Positions 25,292 to 36,968 of a DNA stretch of 64,000 nucleotides are shown here, piece by piece. Position 1 is the stretch's first letter, and each line of letters starts with the position of its first letter. The stretch covers positions 591,697 to 655,696 of the forward strand of contig NW_021167083.1 of assembly GCF_003711515.1 (NCBI RefSeq), in the 5' to 3' direction. Position numbers and translations under genes: made by a program. Origin of the DNA: Sodiomyces alkalinus F11 (lineage: Eukaryota > Ascomycota > Sordariomycetes > Glomerellales > Plectosphaerellaceae). The notes below the pieces were generated by a model. That model did no database searches and had not been told where the DNA came from. It worked only from the letters and a program-made list of their open reading frames with translations.

Positions 25292-25559
25292 TGCCTTTAT
25301 TACCGGTAATGCACTTCCCTATTTATAGAATAAATAATATAAACGCGTTTAATAAACGGGGAGATATTAGCTATTTAATAACACTATTCCTATCTAATAG
25401 TAAGTAAATAGCTACTTTAAACTTTTATTTTCCCTATCGGTGCCACCACTACACCCAGGCGACAGCGACCACCCGGTAACCACACACACAGAGAAGGCCG
25501 AAGTCCTGAACCGGAAGTTCTTCCCCCCCCCCCCTCCCTACCGCCCCTAGGCCCTTAGG

Positions 25560-27570
25560 CGCGGAATTCCCCCTATGGTAGGACGTCCGCCGAGACGTTA
25601 CCGTAGCGGATATACAGGGGCGCCTTAAGAGGATAAAACCCTGGGCGGTACTAGGCTCCGACGGCCTCCTAATAGGGCTCCTAAAAGTATATAGACCCCC
25701 CCTATACTAAAGACTTAGTGCTATCTTTATAGCGTGCCTTAAAATAAGCTACTACCCTAAGAGGTGCCACTACGCTACCGTAGTAGTCCTTAAAAAGAAA
25801 GGCCGGCCGCCGGCCGACTACGGGATAGTAAAGGGCTAGCGACCAATATCACTCCTTAGTATAATAGGTAAGGTCCTTAAGGGGATACTAGCCGACCGGA
25901 TCGCGACCGTAGCGGAGGAGTATCGGCTCCTCCCGGAGGGATAAATAGGTAACCGGATAGGGCGAAGTATAGAAACAGTAGTATAAAGAGCCACAGAGGC
26001 CGTAAGGGCGAGCTAGGCCTACGGCGGCACCGCTTCGATACTTTAACTAGATATTAAAGGCGCCTTCTATACTATCCCCTATTCTCGCCTCCTTAAGGTA
26101 CTCGAAAGGAAAGGCTTCCCCCGGTAGCTTACTATCCTAATTAGTAGCTTCCTTAAAGACCGTATAGCCTAGCTATTATTTAATAGCGAAACAGCCCCCC
26201 CGCGATACCTCCGTAGGGATATACCGTAAGGCTCCCCGATCTCCCCTATCCTTTTTATCCTCTATATCTCCACCCTATACGAAGAACTAGAAAGGGTTTC
26301 TAAAACGATAGTAGTAGGCTTCGCCGATAATACGAATATTATCGCCTTTAGCAGGATAGAGGTATAAACACGGTAACGCCTTGTTACCGTGTAACGGATA
26401 TACCTAGACTAGGAGATAGCGAGCGGACTATAGTTCGAACCAGCTACGTGCGTCTATATCCCCTTTATAAAGTCACGCTAACCCTTACCTACCCCGCTCC
26501 CCCTTAATACTACTTCGGTGCCAGCGGCGGAGGCGATAAGGCTCTTAGGCGTTTAGCTTAATAGGAAGCTTAACTTCCGGCGAAATACTAAAGAGGTAAA
26601 GAGCCGCCTAGCCACCTAAATATATGCCCTCTTAAGGCTTAGCGTGGTAGCGTGGGGGTATAGCTTCGTAGACATAAGGAGACTTTACCTTATAGTTATA
26701 TAACTAGTAATTGCCTATTATGCCTTAACCGTTTATAAGATAGGGGCTAGCCCCCGGCACGGCCCCGTAGCGGTATTTATAGCGGTATAGAACCTATACC
26801 TCCGATTAGTAGCCGGAGCCTATAAAGCCACGCTGGTTAGGGTCCTTAAAAAAAAGACCTTTATTCCCCCCCTTAACCTATACCTCTTAAGCCTAAGTGC
26901 TCGAAAGATCCTTCGGATATAAGAAAAAGGGATAAAAGATAAGATATTAGCCGGAGTATACGCCGCGGCGAGAGCCCTAGCGGCACCGAACCAGTATTAT
27001 AGGACCCACGCCGCCCTCGCGTGGACGGCATAGCTTACCGCCCTAATAGCCTAGGCTAGAACCTCGCCCCCGCGGAAGGCCCTTATAAGAGAATAGGGTT
27101 AAGCCTAGGCGGAAGCATAACGGCCCTATACCTATGCCGTAACGGCACTAAGCCGCCCCCCGATATAACGCTCCCTCCGGAAATATAAAGGGCTCCTTAA
27201 ACTATAAAGCTCTACACTTACCTAGATTAGATTAGAAAACCTAGGCCTACGGGTAGTCCTAGCTAAAGCGAGGGTGCCGGGCTTCCCTTTACTGCGGTGC
27301 CCTTACGGGGACGGAGGGGCGGAAACGGCGGAGTATATAGTACTCTAGTGCTAGGAGGTAGCCGCGGAGGACTATAGGGGTCTTTTCGGTGCTGTAAGAA
27401 GGCCGCTTATAACTAGAAGAGACTTATATAACGTATTAGAATATAACACCAAAGCGGGACCGGAGCGGAGGCAGCATAACGCGGCGGATCTATTAATTAT
27501 TAATAGGGGTCCTATAAAGTCGGGACCCCAGCGGTATTAGCTTAGCGCTAAGAGGGGCTACTAATAGCTA
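25560..27570 (+). pseudogene. Decayed LINE reverse transcriptase
   Basis: The reading frame, broken by TAA/TAG, contains ordered non-LTR RT motifs: a GSDGLL start (for PGPDG), PKRCHYATVVVLKKKGRPP, RPISLL-IGKVL, LDIKGAF, the PQGSP-ISPILFILYIS block, and FADN near 26,320 in place of the catalytic FADD. A Cys-containing tail (CPYGDGGAETAEYIVLQC) near 27,300 resembles the post-RT zinc-binding region of fungal LINEs. The GRPP...DY/RPISLL style suggests the Tad1/jockey-like fungal group. It is not functional. Confidence 0.75.
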
Positions 27571-28758
27571 CTAGCTATTATCGCCCTAGTTATTATTATC
27601 CTTATTATTCTCAGTAGCGCTAACACCACTCTTAATATATTCTAGGCCCTGCTAGGACTAGTTAGCTAACTACCGCTACTATAATACCGCGGGGAGACCG
27701 AAAAGGGGCCACTTATAAGGTGCTCCAGAATAAGGTCTATCTTACTCTCTAGACGTCTTATCTAATAAGATAATTCCTATACCTCCGCCGACGCGGGGCC
27801 GCCGCGGCTATAACCGGAAAGTAGCGCCCGGTTTAGGGCCCGGCTAAAAGACCAGGACGCTATCCCTAGACGCTCCTTAGCCTATAGCTTATTAGTAGGG
27901 GACTACTTCGGCACCGAAGGGGGAGACGTATAGCAGCGATACCGGTACCACCGGCGGCCTTTATTACTATATACGCCCTATAAAGATCTATAAGACGCTA
28001 CTGCTATTTTTTAGTAGCGGGGGGGACCTAGAAGAATATTAGTATATACCATCACGATATACCTACGGTACCATAACGACATCGACACGACTTATATCCT
28101 TACACGGACGCCGGCTATTAGTATACTAAAAACAGGCTACCTCTATACCTGTAGTATTAGAGTAGGCCTCCACGTTATCCGGGTATATACCCAGGCACTT
28201 ACTATAACGAATATAACTACTCTAGGTTAGCCACCGCGGCACTGCCCCGATACCACTAGGGGATATATACAGTATAACCCGAACCGAGCCCTTCTTATAC
28301 CGGTTACGATTATTACTAGTATTACTATTAGGAGACGATATCTACGACTATTAGCACGCTGCTACTAAGGCACTGCTGTGCTACTAGGAGAACTTATATT
28401 ATACTACTACTACTATTTAATTATTCGTGTATATAAATTAATACTATACTACCCAGTTAACCCTACACTACTACGCTAACGCAGCGCTACCCACTAAGCA
28501 CTTATAGTCCAGTTATAATAGAAAAACGAATAAGGGAAACTAAAGGGTTTTACTATTAGTATAGAGCTGTAACGATAAGCCTACGGCACTATAAGCGGGA
28601 ATAGATCGGGAGAAAACCTATAACGAACTCGTTAGCGTTATAGGAGGAAGAAAGGGGGAAAAGAGGCACGAAGACCCCGAGGGATATTAACTATCTAATT
28701 CTATAATAGGGTAGAGCCTTATTCCCCCTACCTGCCGCCGGATATAGCAGGAACCTAC

Positions 28759-29267
28759 TGTTACGACGGCTTTCGGTCCTCTATAGTATAGCGGACGATA
28801 GGGGACCGGCGTCGAGGTTTTAGTTCAAAATAAGAAGAGGATGTTAACTAAAGAGCAGTAACTGTCGTTCGTAGTGTTTAGTCGTAGTTGCGTCGTAAAG
28901 ACTAGGCGTCTTCTTCACAAGGTAGAGTCAGACGTAGACTGATGGTCCAGGTGAAGACTTAGATTGATCGATGTCTTGTTCTCTAATAGAAGCAAGACCT
29001 AGGATACTCTGGTATATATATGTGTTTCCGGTGTCTGGATCGATGTCCTTCCACTATGATCCTCCCAGGATCATGGGCTGTCCTGGATGATCCCTTCGGA
29101 TCATAGGGATCATCTGTCGAGTCCTTCGATCTGATGGTCACGTGTCCGCACACGTGACCCGCGTTCCTCCTGACTCAGCTTGCCCTTCGTGCCATAGTGA
29201 TATCCATACTTAAGACCCAGGGTCCCGTAGTGGCCTCGGCCCGGGCCTTGTCTTGTTGGCCGTAACA
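28759..29267 (-). mobile_element. Solo LTR, little affected by RIP, related to the LTR of element B
   Basis: This 509-bp LTR starts TGTTACG and ends CGTAACA, with intact TG...CA ends, and is flanked by the 5-bp duplication CCTAC (28754-28758 and 29268-29272). Read on the minus strand, the downstream half (R-U5; plus-strand 28,759 to about 29,014) is clearly related to the LTR of element B. The upstream half (U3) is not. CA and TG are common in it, unlike its surroundings. The U3 holds paired CACGTG boxes at 29,139 and 29,151 and several GGATCAT/ATGATCC inverted repeats. The orientation is inferred from the alignment with B. Confidence 0.9.
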
Positions 29268-29585
29268 CCTACCTAGGGGAGGCAGGAGGCGCCTACCTCC
29301 CTTACTCTTTTTATTAACCGAGTAGAAGGGATAAAAGGCACGATCCTCGGGGATATAGGGAGGCCGAGGCTAAAGGGCTATAGCCTCTACACCGTAGAGG
29401 CGCGGCGGTACCCCCTTAACCCCTACTCCGTCGCTAACGATCGGCTTAGGCTAACCTACCTAACTACTAGTCTGCTATATTTCCCGTTAGCCACTAGCCT
29501 AGAGGTGCGATCCAGATATATAGCAGAGATACACCGGGGCTATATCGGCCTTATAGCAGCACTACTCCACCTAAGGAAGTGTATA

Positions 29586-29632
29586 GGGGTTTTCCCCGGG
29601 TTTTCCCCGGGTTTTCCCCGGGTTTTCCCCCC
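29586..29632. repeat. Tandem GGGTTTTCCCC mini-hairpins
   Basis: Four consecutive units of GGGTTTTCCCC, each able to fold as a G/C stem with a T4 loop, are bracketed by TATAGG and CCTATA arms. They lie in the 3' part of the LINE. No function is assigned. Confidence 0.8.
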
Positions 29633-30136
29633 TATAGCCACTCGAGAAGGACCGTATAGCCTAGGAAGGCTTCTATAGATTAGTTAGGATAGCGGAGTAA
29701 GATCGATAATAATAATAAAAAAAGCTTTTATTTTATACTTATTATTACATAAGGATATATCCTTTATAGACTTATTTTTTATTATAAACCTCTATAAACC
29801 ACCGTCTAATTAACGGTTAGCTACCTATAGTAGTTCTTTCCACGCCCTTATATATACCTAAAATAGCATACTTCGTAAGGAATTTTCTCTTTATTCTCTT
29901 CCCCTAAAAATATCCTTTAGTACTATTATTTAAGGTTAGGATATATTTTAAGCCTTTAGCTCTACTATCACTTAACGGTGGATTACCTACGGCTTTATTT
30001 TCTTTAAGCTCCGACCCACGTATTACCGATAGTACTATTAACCCACTCGCCTTACCCGATAATTACTACCCACCCTACGGATACTCCGTAACTAGCTATA
30101 GCCTAAGGACAGGCCTTATTCTAGGAAGGGGTAGCC

Positions 30137-30177
30137 TATTAGGTGTAGGATATAAGGAAGACTTAAGAGGTACTAGG
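30137..30177 (+). repeat. Right LTR of element A, first 41 bp
   Basis: It matches the first 41 bp of the left LTR of A and is cut by the insertion of element B at CTAGG. The remaining 257 bp resume at 37,510. Confidence 0.9.
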
Positions 30178-30713
30178 TATTACGGTCGGCCGCCTAATAT
30201 AGACCAACCCCATGGGTACACTGGCGTATATCCCACGGGACGGCCCCAGACGGGGGGCAGCATAGGGTGACTCGAGGAGTCACGTGTCAAGTCACGTGTC
30301 ACCAGGTACGGAGGTACTTAGTATACCGTCCGGGACGGACTAGGGTCGATCACTCCGACGAAGTGACTAACAAGTGATCGGTCACGACAGAATCACCTAG
30401 GCATAGCGACCACGTAAGGAATAGTTATTACGGGTAAGGAGGCGCTATTACTATATAAACCAGAGTATCCTAGGTCTTACTTCTACTAGAGAATAAGATA
30501 TCGATTAATCTAAGTCTTTACCTAGACTATTAGTCTACGCTCGACTCTACCTTATAAAGAAAACGCCTAGTCTTTATAACGTAACTATAACTAGATACTA
30601 TAAATAATAGTTACTGCTCTTTAGTTAATATCCTCTTTTTATTTTAAACTAAAACCCCGATACTAATCCCCTATTATCCGCTATACTATAGAGGACCGGA
30701 AGCCGTTATAATA
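30178..30713 (+). repeat. Left LTR of element B
   Basis: In this 536-bp LTR the first about 240 bp keep many CA/TG, including CACGTG boxes at 30281-30286 and 30293-30298, while the second half is heavily changed to TA. A TATA-like CTATATAAA near 30,451 precedes the segment shared with the solo LTR (from about 30,459). Confidence 0.93.
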
Positions 30714-30769
30714 TTTTGATTAATCCTATTCGGTAAGCTAACCTTAATAGCTAATAAGTAGTACGCCCG

Positions 30770-33700
30770 AAGCAGAAGCTACTTCGCCTAAGGAAGAAGA
30801 AGTCACTTTATCTAAAGAAGAATTATCGTCTGAAGAATCTAGTTCCTCCGACGAAGAGGAAGGACTAGAATAACCTTAATAAGACGACGAAGTAGCTAGT
30901 AACCACTCTTCTAATATATCGAATAATAACCGTACTACGAACGCTATAAGCACCGCGACGCCTACTATTACTACTAGAGGAAGTAACGACCTTTAGCAGA
31001 TTCGCGATATAATTACTTAGCTTTAGGGGGAGAATACGACCTTAAGAGCTTAGTTAAACTATCCTGGAATCAGGGCTAAGTATAGATACCCTATACCCCC
31101 TAAGTATAACGGGACTCGGGGATAGCTTTAGAGCTTTATTACTTAGCTTAGAGGCTACCTCTTATTCTAATAGGATAGTATCCGTATAGAAGAAACTAAG
31201 GTACTCTATACCGCGGCACTCCTTACGGGAGATACGCACGAATAGTTCGAGTCTATCTATAAAGACTACCTAGAGAATATAGGAATAGAGATCCTAAGGA
31301 AGCCCGGGACTACGGTAATCTTCGAGAACTTAGATATATTCGTCGAGAGACTTAACGCTATCTTCGGCTAGCCCGATAAGGAACGAGTCACGGCTAAACG
31401 ACTAAGCTAGCTATATTAGACTAAGTTAGCTACAGACTATACTACAAGATTCTAGTAAATCTCGTTAAAGCTTAGTTACCCGGATAAGCCCCTTATAGAT
31501 TAGTACTACTAAGGACTTAAGGAAGAAGTAAAGGATAAACTATACCGATTAGACTAACCTAAGACGTTTAGCGAATACACCGTAATAGTAATTCGTATCA
31601 ATAACCGGAACTATAAATAACGCTATTAAAAGAAGTATTAAATAAGCGCTCTATTCTACACGGCTAATTTAAAGAAGAAATAATTATACCCACGCTAATT
31701 CGGAAACACCTTATATAGATACTATAATAGACCTATAAAGCTTAATAATATTAACCGATAAAGCGATAAGTAGGGTAAAAAGAATATAACGAAAGTTAAG
31801 TGTTATAACTATAATAGGCTAGGTTATTACGCACACGACTATTATAAGCCTAAGAAAGAATAACCGTAACGATAAGTAAATATAATTAAGAAAGAAAGAC
31901 CCTAGAAGGAAATTAACGCTATTAGATACCTAGAAATTTATAGGGATAAAATACCACACGTTAACCTCTATTAGGCAACCTGCTACGATAACTATTATTT
32001 AGTATACTAATCAGGGAAAGACAGAGCTAGGTACTACCCTAAAAGACCCTAGAAGATACTCGCTATAGTATCTAGTAACGAGTATAATAACGACTATAGC
32101 CTTAAGATCCCCGATTAAGATAAGGATAAACTAGCTTTATAAACTATCGTAGAAATCCTTTAAAAATACGGATAGACGAAAGAAGAAGCTAAGAGGTAGA
32201 AGCAGATCTTAGAAATCTAGAAGGAAGGAGATCGTACCCGAGGGAGAATCGCTAAACTCGAAGAGTAAGATTAGGAAACAGAGTCCGATAAAACCCCGGA
32301 TAATAACACGAACTTCTAGTATTAACCTATAGAAGTAGCTAACCTAATTAAGGAGGAAACTATATAGCTACGGATACTCGACTAGCTCACGGAAGAACCC
32401 CTTAGATAGACCTACTAAGTTCGTTTCACTAAACTTAACTTCGATAACGCCTACCGCAGGATACCCACGAATACTAGCGGGGAATAGTAGTAAACTGCAC
32501 GTTAGCGACCTTACCGCGCTTAGGAAAACCGAGATACTCGTACTAACCTAATAATAAGCCTACGAGGATCGGACGATTAACCACTTAGGTATAACTGCTA
32601 CGGGTGCCGGTTAGATAAATATAACACTACTAGCTATATAGTATACGCTTCTAAGAAAATCCGATAACTAGAATAAGACTAAGGAGCTTAGGAGTCACGC
32701 TTCTAAACCCTTGATAAGCGCCTACGATAGATAGAACGGCTCTTAATCTAGTACGGGTTCTTAGATAAGGAAATATCCCTCGAATACTAAGCTAAAAGGG
32801 TAAAAAACTAGGAGTATACTATCGCTAGGAGTATATAAGAGGCACTTAATAGATATACTCTATAACACGTAGCAGTATAGGGCACTATTATATTAGAATA
32901 TAACTTAACGAACACGAAATAAACGCACTATTAGATATAGGCGTAGTAGGAAACTTTATCTTACCGATAGCCGTGAGAAAGTTCTCTATTCCCTGGGTTA
33001 GAAAACACCTAGAAGAGGAGTATAAGGTTACTCTATATACGGGAAAGAACTAGTCCTATAAAGAAGTTATTATTAACTAGGAGACTATACACCTTTAGGT
33101 TAAAATCCAGAATAAGACTAGAATAATAAAGTTCAATATATACGATATAGGTTATAAGGACGTTATCCTTAGCGAACTATAGTTTAACGAATAGAATCCC
33201 GATATAGACTAGAAGCTTAGCTAGCTCCGGTAGAGATTAAAGAGTAAGTAGGAGACCACGAAGGAAACCTTACCCGATCCCGATATCCGTCGAAAACAGT
33301 AAAAAGGCTTACCGACGAAGGAGCCTTAGGGAGACTTAAATAGCCACCAGAAGTTAGGGACTAAGATAAAGGAAGTACGAAAGACTTTAAGATAGCAGTA
33401 ACGGCATAACCACTAATATATAACTAATATTATTAAAAGAATCTACTAGATCGTCTAAGTAGAAAAAGGACTAGTAATAAGCGATTATGATAGACTCGCT
33501 AAAGTATTACCAGAATACCGTAAATACGGAAAGCTATTTGCCGAAAATCTAGAGACCGGATTACCGAAACACCGACACTATAATTACGAGATACCCCTAA
33601 AGGAAGGGATATACCCAAAATTCTTCCTAATTTACGGGCTAAACTAAAAGGAATTAGATACCTTAGAAGAATATCTTAAAGAGATACTAGCAAAAGGCTA

Positions 33701-36230
33701 TATTAGAGTATTATAATCACTAGTAGGATACCCGATCCTATTTATACTAAAGAAAAACGGTAAACTACGACTATATATTAATTATCGATAACTTAACGAT
33801 ATAACTATTAAGAACCGCTACCCACTACCTCTTATCTTAGAAATACGAGATTAGCTAGTTAGAACGTAATAGTTCACGGCACTCGACTTAAAAGGAGCCT
33901 ATAACTTAATTAGGATTAAGGAAGGAGAAGAGTAGAAGATAGTATTTCGGATAAAACGAGGATATTTCGAGTACCTTATTATGCCTTTTAGACTAATAAA
34001 TACGCCGGCATCATTCTAAACACTTATTAACGACGTCCTAAGGAAGCACCTAGACCACTTCGTTATAGTATACCTGGATAATATCCTAATCTTCTCTAAG
34101 ACACTCGAAGAACACCGATAATATATTCACACGATCCTATAACTCCTATAAGACACCGACCTATTAGTTAAACCAGAAAAAGTTTAATTCTATACGTAAG
34201 AAGTTAACTTTTTAGGTTATACAATACAACCTAATAAGATCTATATAGATAAGGCGAAAGTCTAATACGTCTCTAAGTGGCTATACCCCTAGAATATTCG
34301 CGATATTTAGTCCTTTCTTAGACTTATAAACTACTATCGACGATTTATTAAGGACTATAGTAAGATTACTATCCCCTTAACTAAAGTAACTAAAAAGGGA
34401 CTCGACTTCGAATAGAACGAAAGAATAGAAAAAGTATTCTAAGCTCTTAAAGGAAGGGTTACTAGCGAACCTATCTTAGTAATACTAAACCCTGATAAAG
34501 AATACGAACTCGAAACAGACGTATCCGACTAGGCTCTAGGAGCATAACTCGGATAGCGCGATATAGAAGGAAGACTATACCCTATAGCCTTTATATCTAA
34601 GAAACTTAGTGGACCAGAACTTAACTATTAGATCCACGATAAAGAGCTAATAGCTATTATCGAAGCCTTTAAAGAATAAAGACTATATCTATCAGGGATA
34701 AGATACCCGGTATAAGTCTACACGGATTATAAGAACCTCGTGTAATTCACCACTACTAAGGTTCTTAATAAACGATAGATCCGATAGGCAGAATTCCTAG
34801 CCGAATTCAATTTCCATATTCAGTATATAAAAGGGAGCGAAAATAGTCGCGTAGACGCACTTAGCCGACTAGGGACACCTAACGAATCACCTAAACCGTA
34901 AGCTATACTCTAATAGGAAGGAGAAGCTCTTACCCTGAAGAATAGAGAGGTAAATAATATTAATCGAATAACCGATATCATATTTAAAGAAGTACACGTC
35001 TCGCCGATACATAGATATCAAGGAATTCATAAAATATACCACCGATTACGATAATAATACGGCTATACAGGAACTAAAGAACGAGTTAGGGACTTCGTTC
35101 GAAACTACGATATTTACTAGAAAGCAAAGAGCAGCCGATATAAACCTTACGGACTACTAAAACCACTACTAGTAGCAGATAGACTATAGAAATCGATTAT
35201 AATAGACTTCGTGACAGGATTTCCAGTATCCAAAGATCTAGTAACAGGAACCGCCTATAATAGTATATTCGTGATTATCGACCGATTCACGAAATATACT
35301 CTTTATATTCTATATATTAAAAACACTATAGTAGAAGAACTAGTAAGTATCTTTATTAACCGACTAATCAGGGATCACGGCGTACCGAATAAAATCATCA
35401 CGGATAGAGATAAGCTCTTTACTAGTAACTTCTAGAAAGCAGTTATAAGCTAGCTAGGAATAAAATATAAGTATTCGATAGCGTTTTACCCTATAATAGA
35501 CGGATAAACCGAAATTATAAACTAAGTCCTAGAATAGTACTTACGATACTATATAGGGTACGAATAGGATAATTAGGTATAATACCTGCTACTTATATAG
35601 TTTATATATAATAGCTCGTTAAACGAGTTAATAAAGAAAATACCGTTTAAAGTAAATTACGGATATACCCCGATAGTATTTAGAAAACCTTTAGAAGGAC
35701 TAGACGCACTAAGAGCGATAAAAATAGTTAAAAGTATAAAAAAACTATACGAAGAACTACGAACCGACCTAGAGATAGTTAGAATATGAATAAGCAGATA
35801 CGCGAATTAATTAAGGATTAAGGGACTAACCCTTTTAAGGGGGGACCGCGTTTACCTTATTCGTAAAAATATTAAAATATAACGACTAAGCGATAAATTA
35901 GATTTTAAAAAATTAGGACTATTTAAAATCCTAGAGAAAAAGTTAGATACGAACTATATTCTATTACTACCTCCGATAATAAGGATATATAATAATTTCT
36001 ATATTTCACTACTTAAACTAGCACTAAAAGATATAAAAATAATATAAGATATAATTATGGTCGATACTAGCGATATATATAAAGCAGAACGAATCCTCGA
36101 CTACTAAGAGACGCTAGACGGCACCGAATATTTTATAAAATAGAAAAACTACGATTATGGCGATAATATATAGGAACCGAAAGATAACCTAATCAATTAT
36201 AAGTAACTCCTAAAGCAGTACCGATAGAAC
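30770..36230 (+). pseudogene. Decayed gag-pol of element B
   Basis: The plus-strand frame, with TAA/TAG at former Gln/Trp codons, gives an acidic Ser/Glu-rich gag start near 30,771. A CCHC knuckle near 31,797-31,850 is read as KCYNYNRLGYYAHDYYK, with Tyr at three metal positions. The protease LLDIG (for LLDTG) lies near 32,930. RT is at about 33,650-34,320, with YLDN near 34,075. RNase H is at about 34,500-34,900. The integrase is at about 34,980-35,830; its core keeps an unbroken 74-codon stretch at 35,211-35,435 with IDRFTKY and HGVPNKIITDRD. A chromodomain is at about 36,090-36,220 (YFIK-KNYDYGDNI-EPKDNL, Trp codons now TAG). The copy is inactive. Confidence 0.9.
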
Positions 36231-36249
36231 ACTATCAGGACCTAGAACT

Positions 36250-36850
36250 AGACGCCGTGGTCTATATAAAATTAATATCCGAGAATTCACCTATATCCTA
36301 CGCTATTACCTAATTCTAATTAATTATATTAATAGCACCGGCAGCTTATATAGTAGCCACCGCCTCTGACTCGGTCTAACAGGCCTCTTCTTCCCCCTTC
36401 TCCACCTTTTTAAGCTCCTCTATATTAGTAAGGTCCTTACGAACTATTTCCACCCCTTTCTTCCGTAGCAGGCGACGAGTTCGGCGAAGGCGGGATAAGC
36501 GGGCGAGCGCCTCGTGGAGTATTTCCTCGGTCCGCTCCTCCTCTTATTCGAGGCGCTTTAGCTCTTCGTTTATACGACCCGCTAGGAAAACGAGGGGGTA
36601 AGTAAATGGAGACTAAGCAGGAAAGCGAGGGCAGGAGCGTACCGGAAGATATTAGGATTCTAGCACTATCATAAGAAGGACCTAAGCGGAAACACGCGTG
36701 ATAGCGAGCGATATCGTCTAGAACGAAGCACGGTACGTTCTTAGAGGCATAACGGGTGCAGGGGACGACCTCGTAGCCTTAATCAGCGATAAGGGCGGAA
36801 ACGGTCGATCGGTTTTCGGCGGAACAAGATTTAGGACGAGATGACTTCTA
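36250..36850 (-). pseudogene. Antisense Cys-rich/coiled-coil frame between pol and 3' LTR of element B
   Basis: On the minus strand one frame from about 36,850 to 36,290 is interrupted by only about four stops in some 190 codons, all TAA or TAG that RIP could make from CAA/CAG. This is far fewer than in other frames of this DNA. The N-terminal part has PC..RY......C......ARYHAC.....SYDS, which reads as a C-x2-C-x6-C...RC-x2-C...CD pattern if Tyr replaces Cys. A SPFTYPLVFLAGR segment follows, then a charged helix (EELKRLE-EEERTEEILHEAL). I recall similar small Cys-plus-coiled-coil proteins antisense to fungal gypsy elements; this needs a database search. The product's function is unknown. Confidence 0.65.
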
Positions 36851-36952
36851 GATATAGTCGGATATAATAGTTAGTAATAAAGAAGAAGAAAAACCTAAGG
36901 AATACTAACAAGGGAAAAGCGACCTACTTATACGACCGCTAGGATAGCGCTT

Positions 36953-36965
36953 AGAAGGAGGAAGG
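36953..36965 (+). promoter_or_regulatory. Polypurine tract of element B
   Basis: The purine run AGAAGGAGGAAGG lies 3 bp upstream of the right LTR start at 36,969. That is the expected place for the plus-strand DNA synthesis primer of an LTR retrotransposon. Confidence 0.75.
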
Positions 36966-36968
36966 TAA

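Larger units (their letters stand above)
25430..29725 (+). mobile_element. Non-LTR (LINE) retrotransposon remnant, plus strand
   Basis: A GC-richer block begins near 25,430, inside element A. It encodes a LINE-type reverse transcriptase on the plus strand and ends at an ATAATAATA plus A-rich run near 29,708-29,724, which fits a LINE 3' tail. The solo LTR at 28,759-29,267 interrupts it. The left boundary is uncertain: endonuclease and ORF1 regions were not recognised, so the copy is either 5'-truncated or its 5' part is mutated beyond reading between 23.1 and 25.4 kb. Confidence 0.65.
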
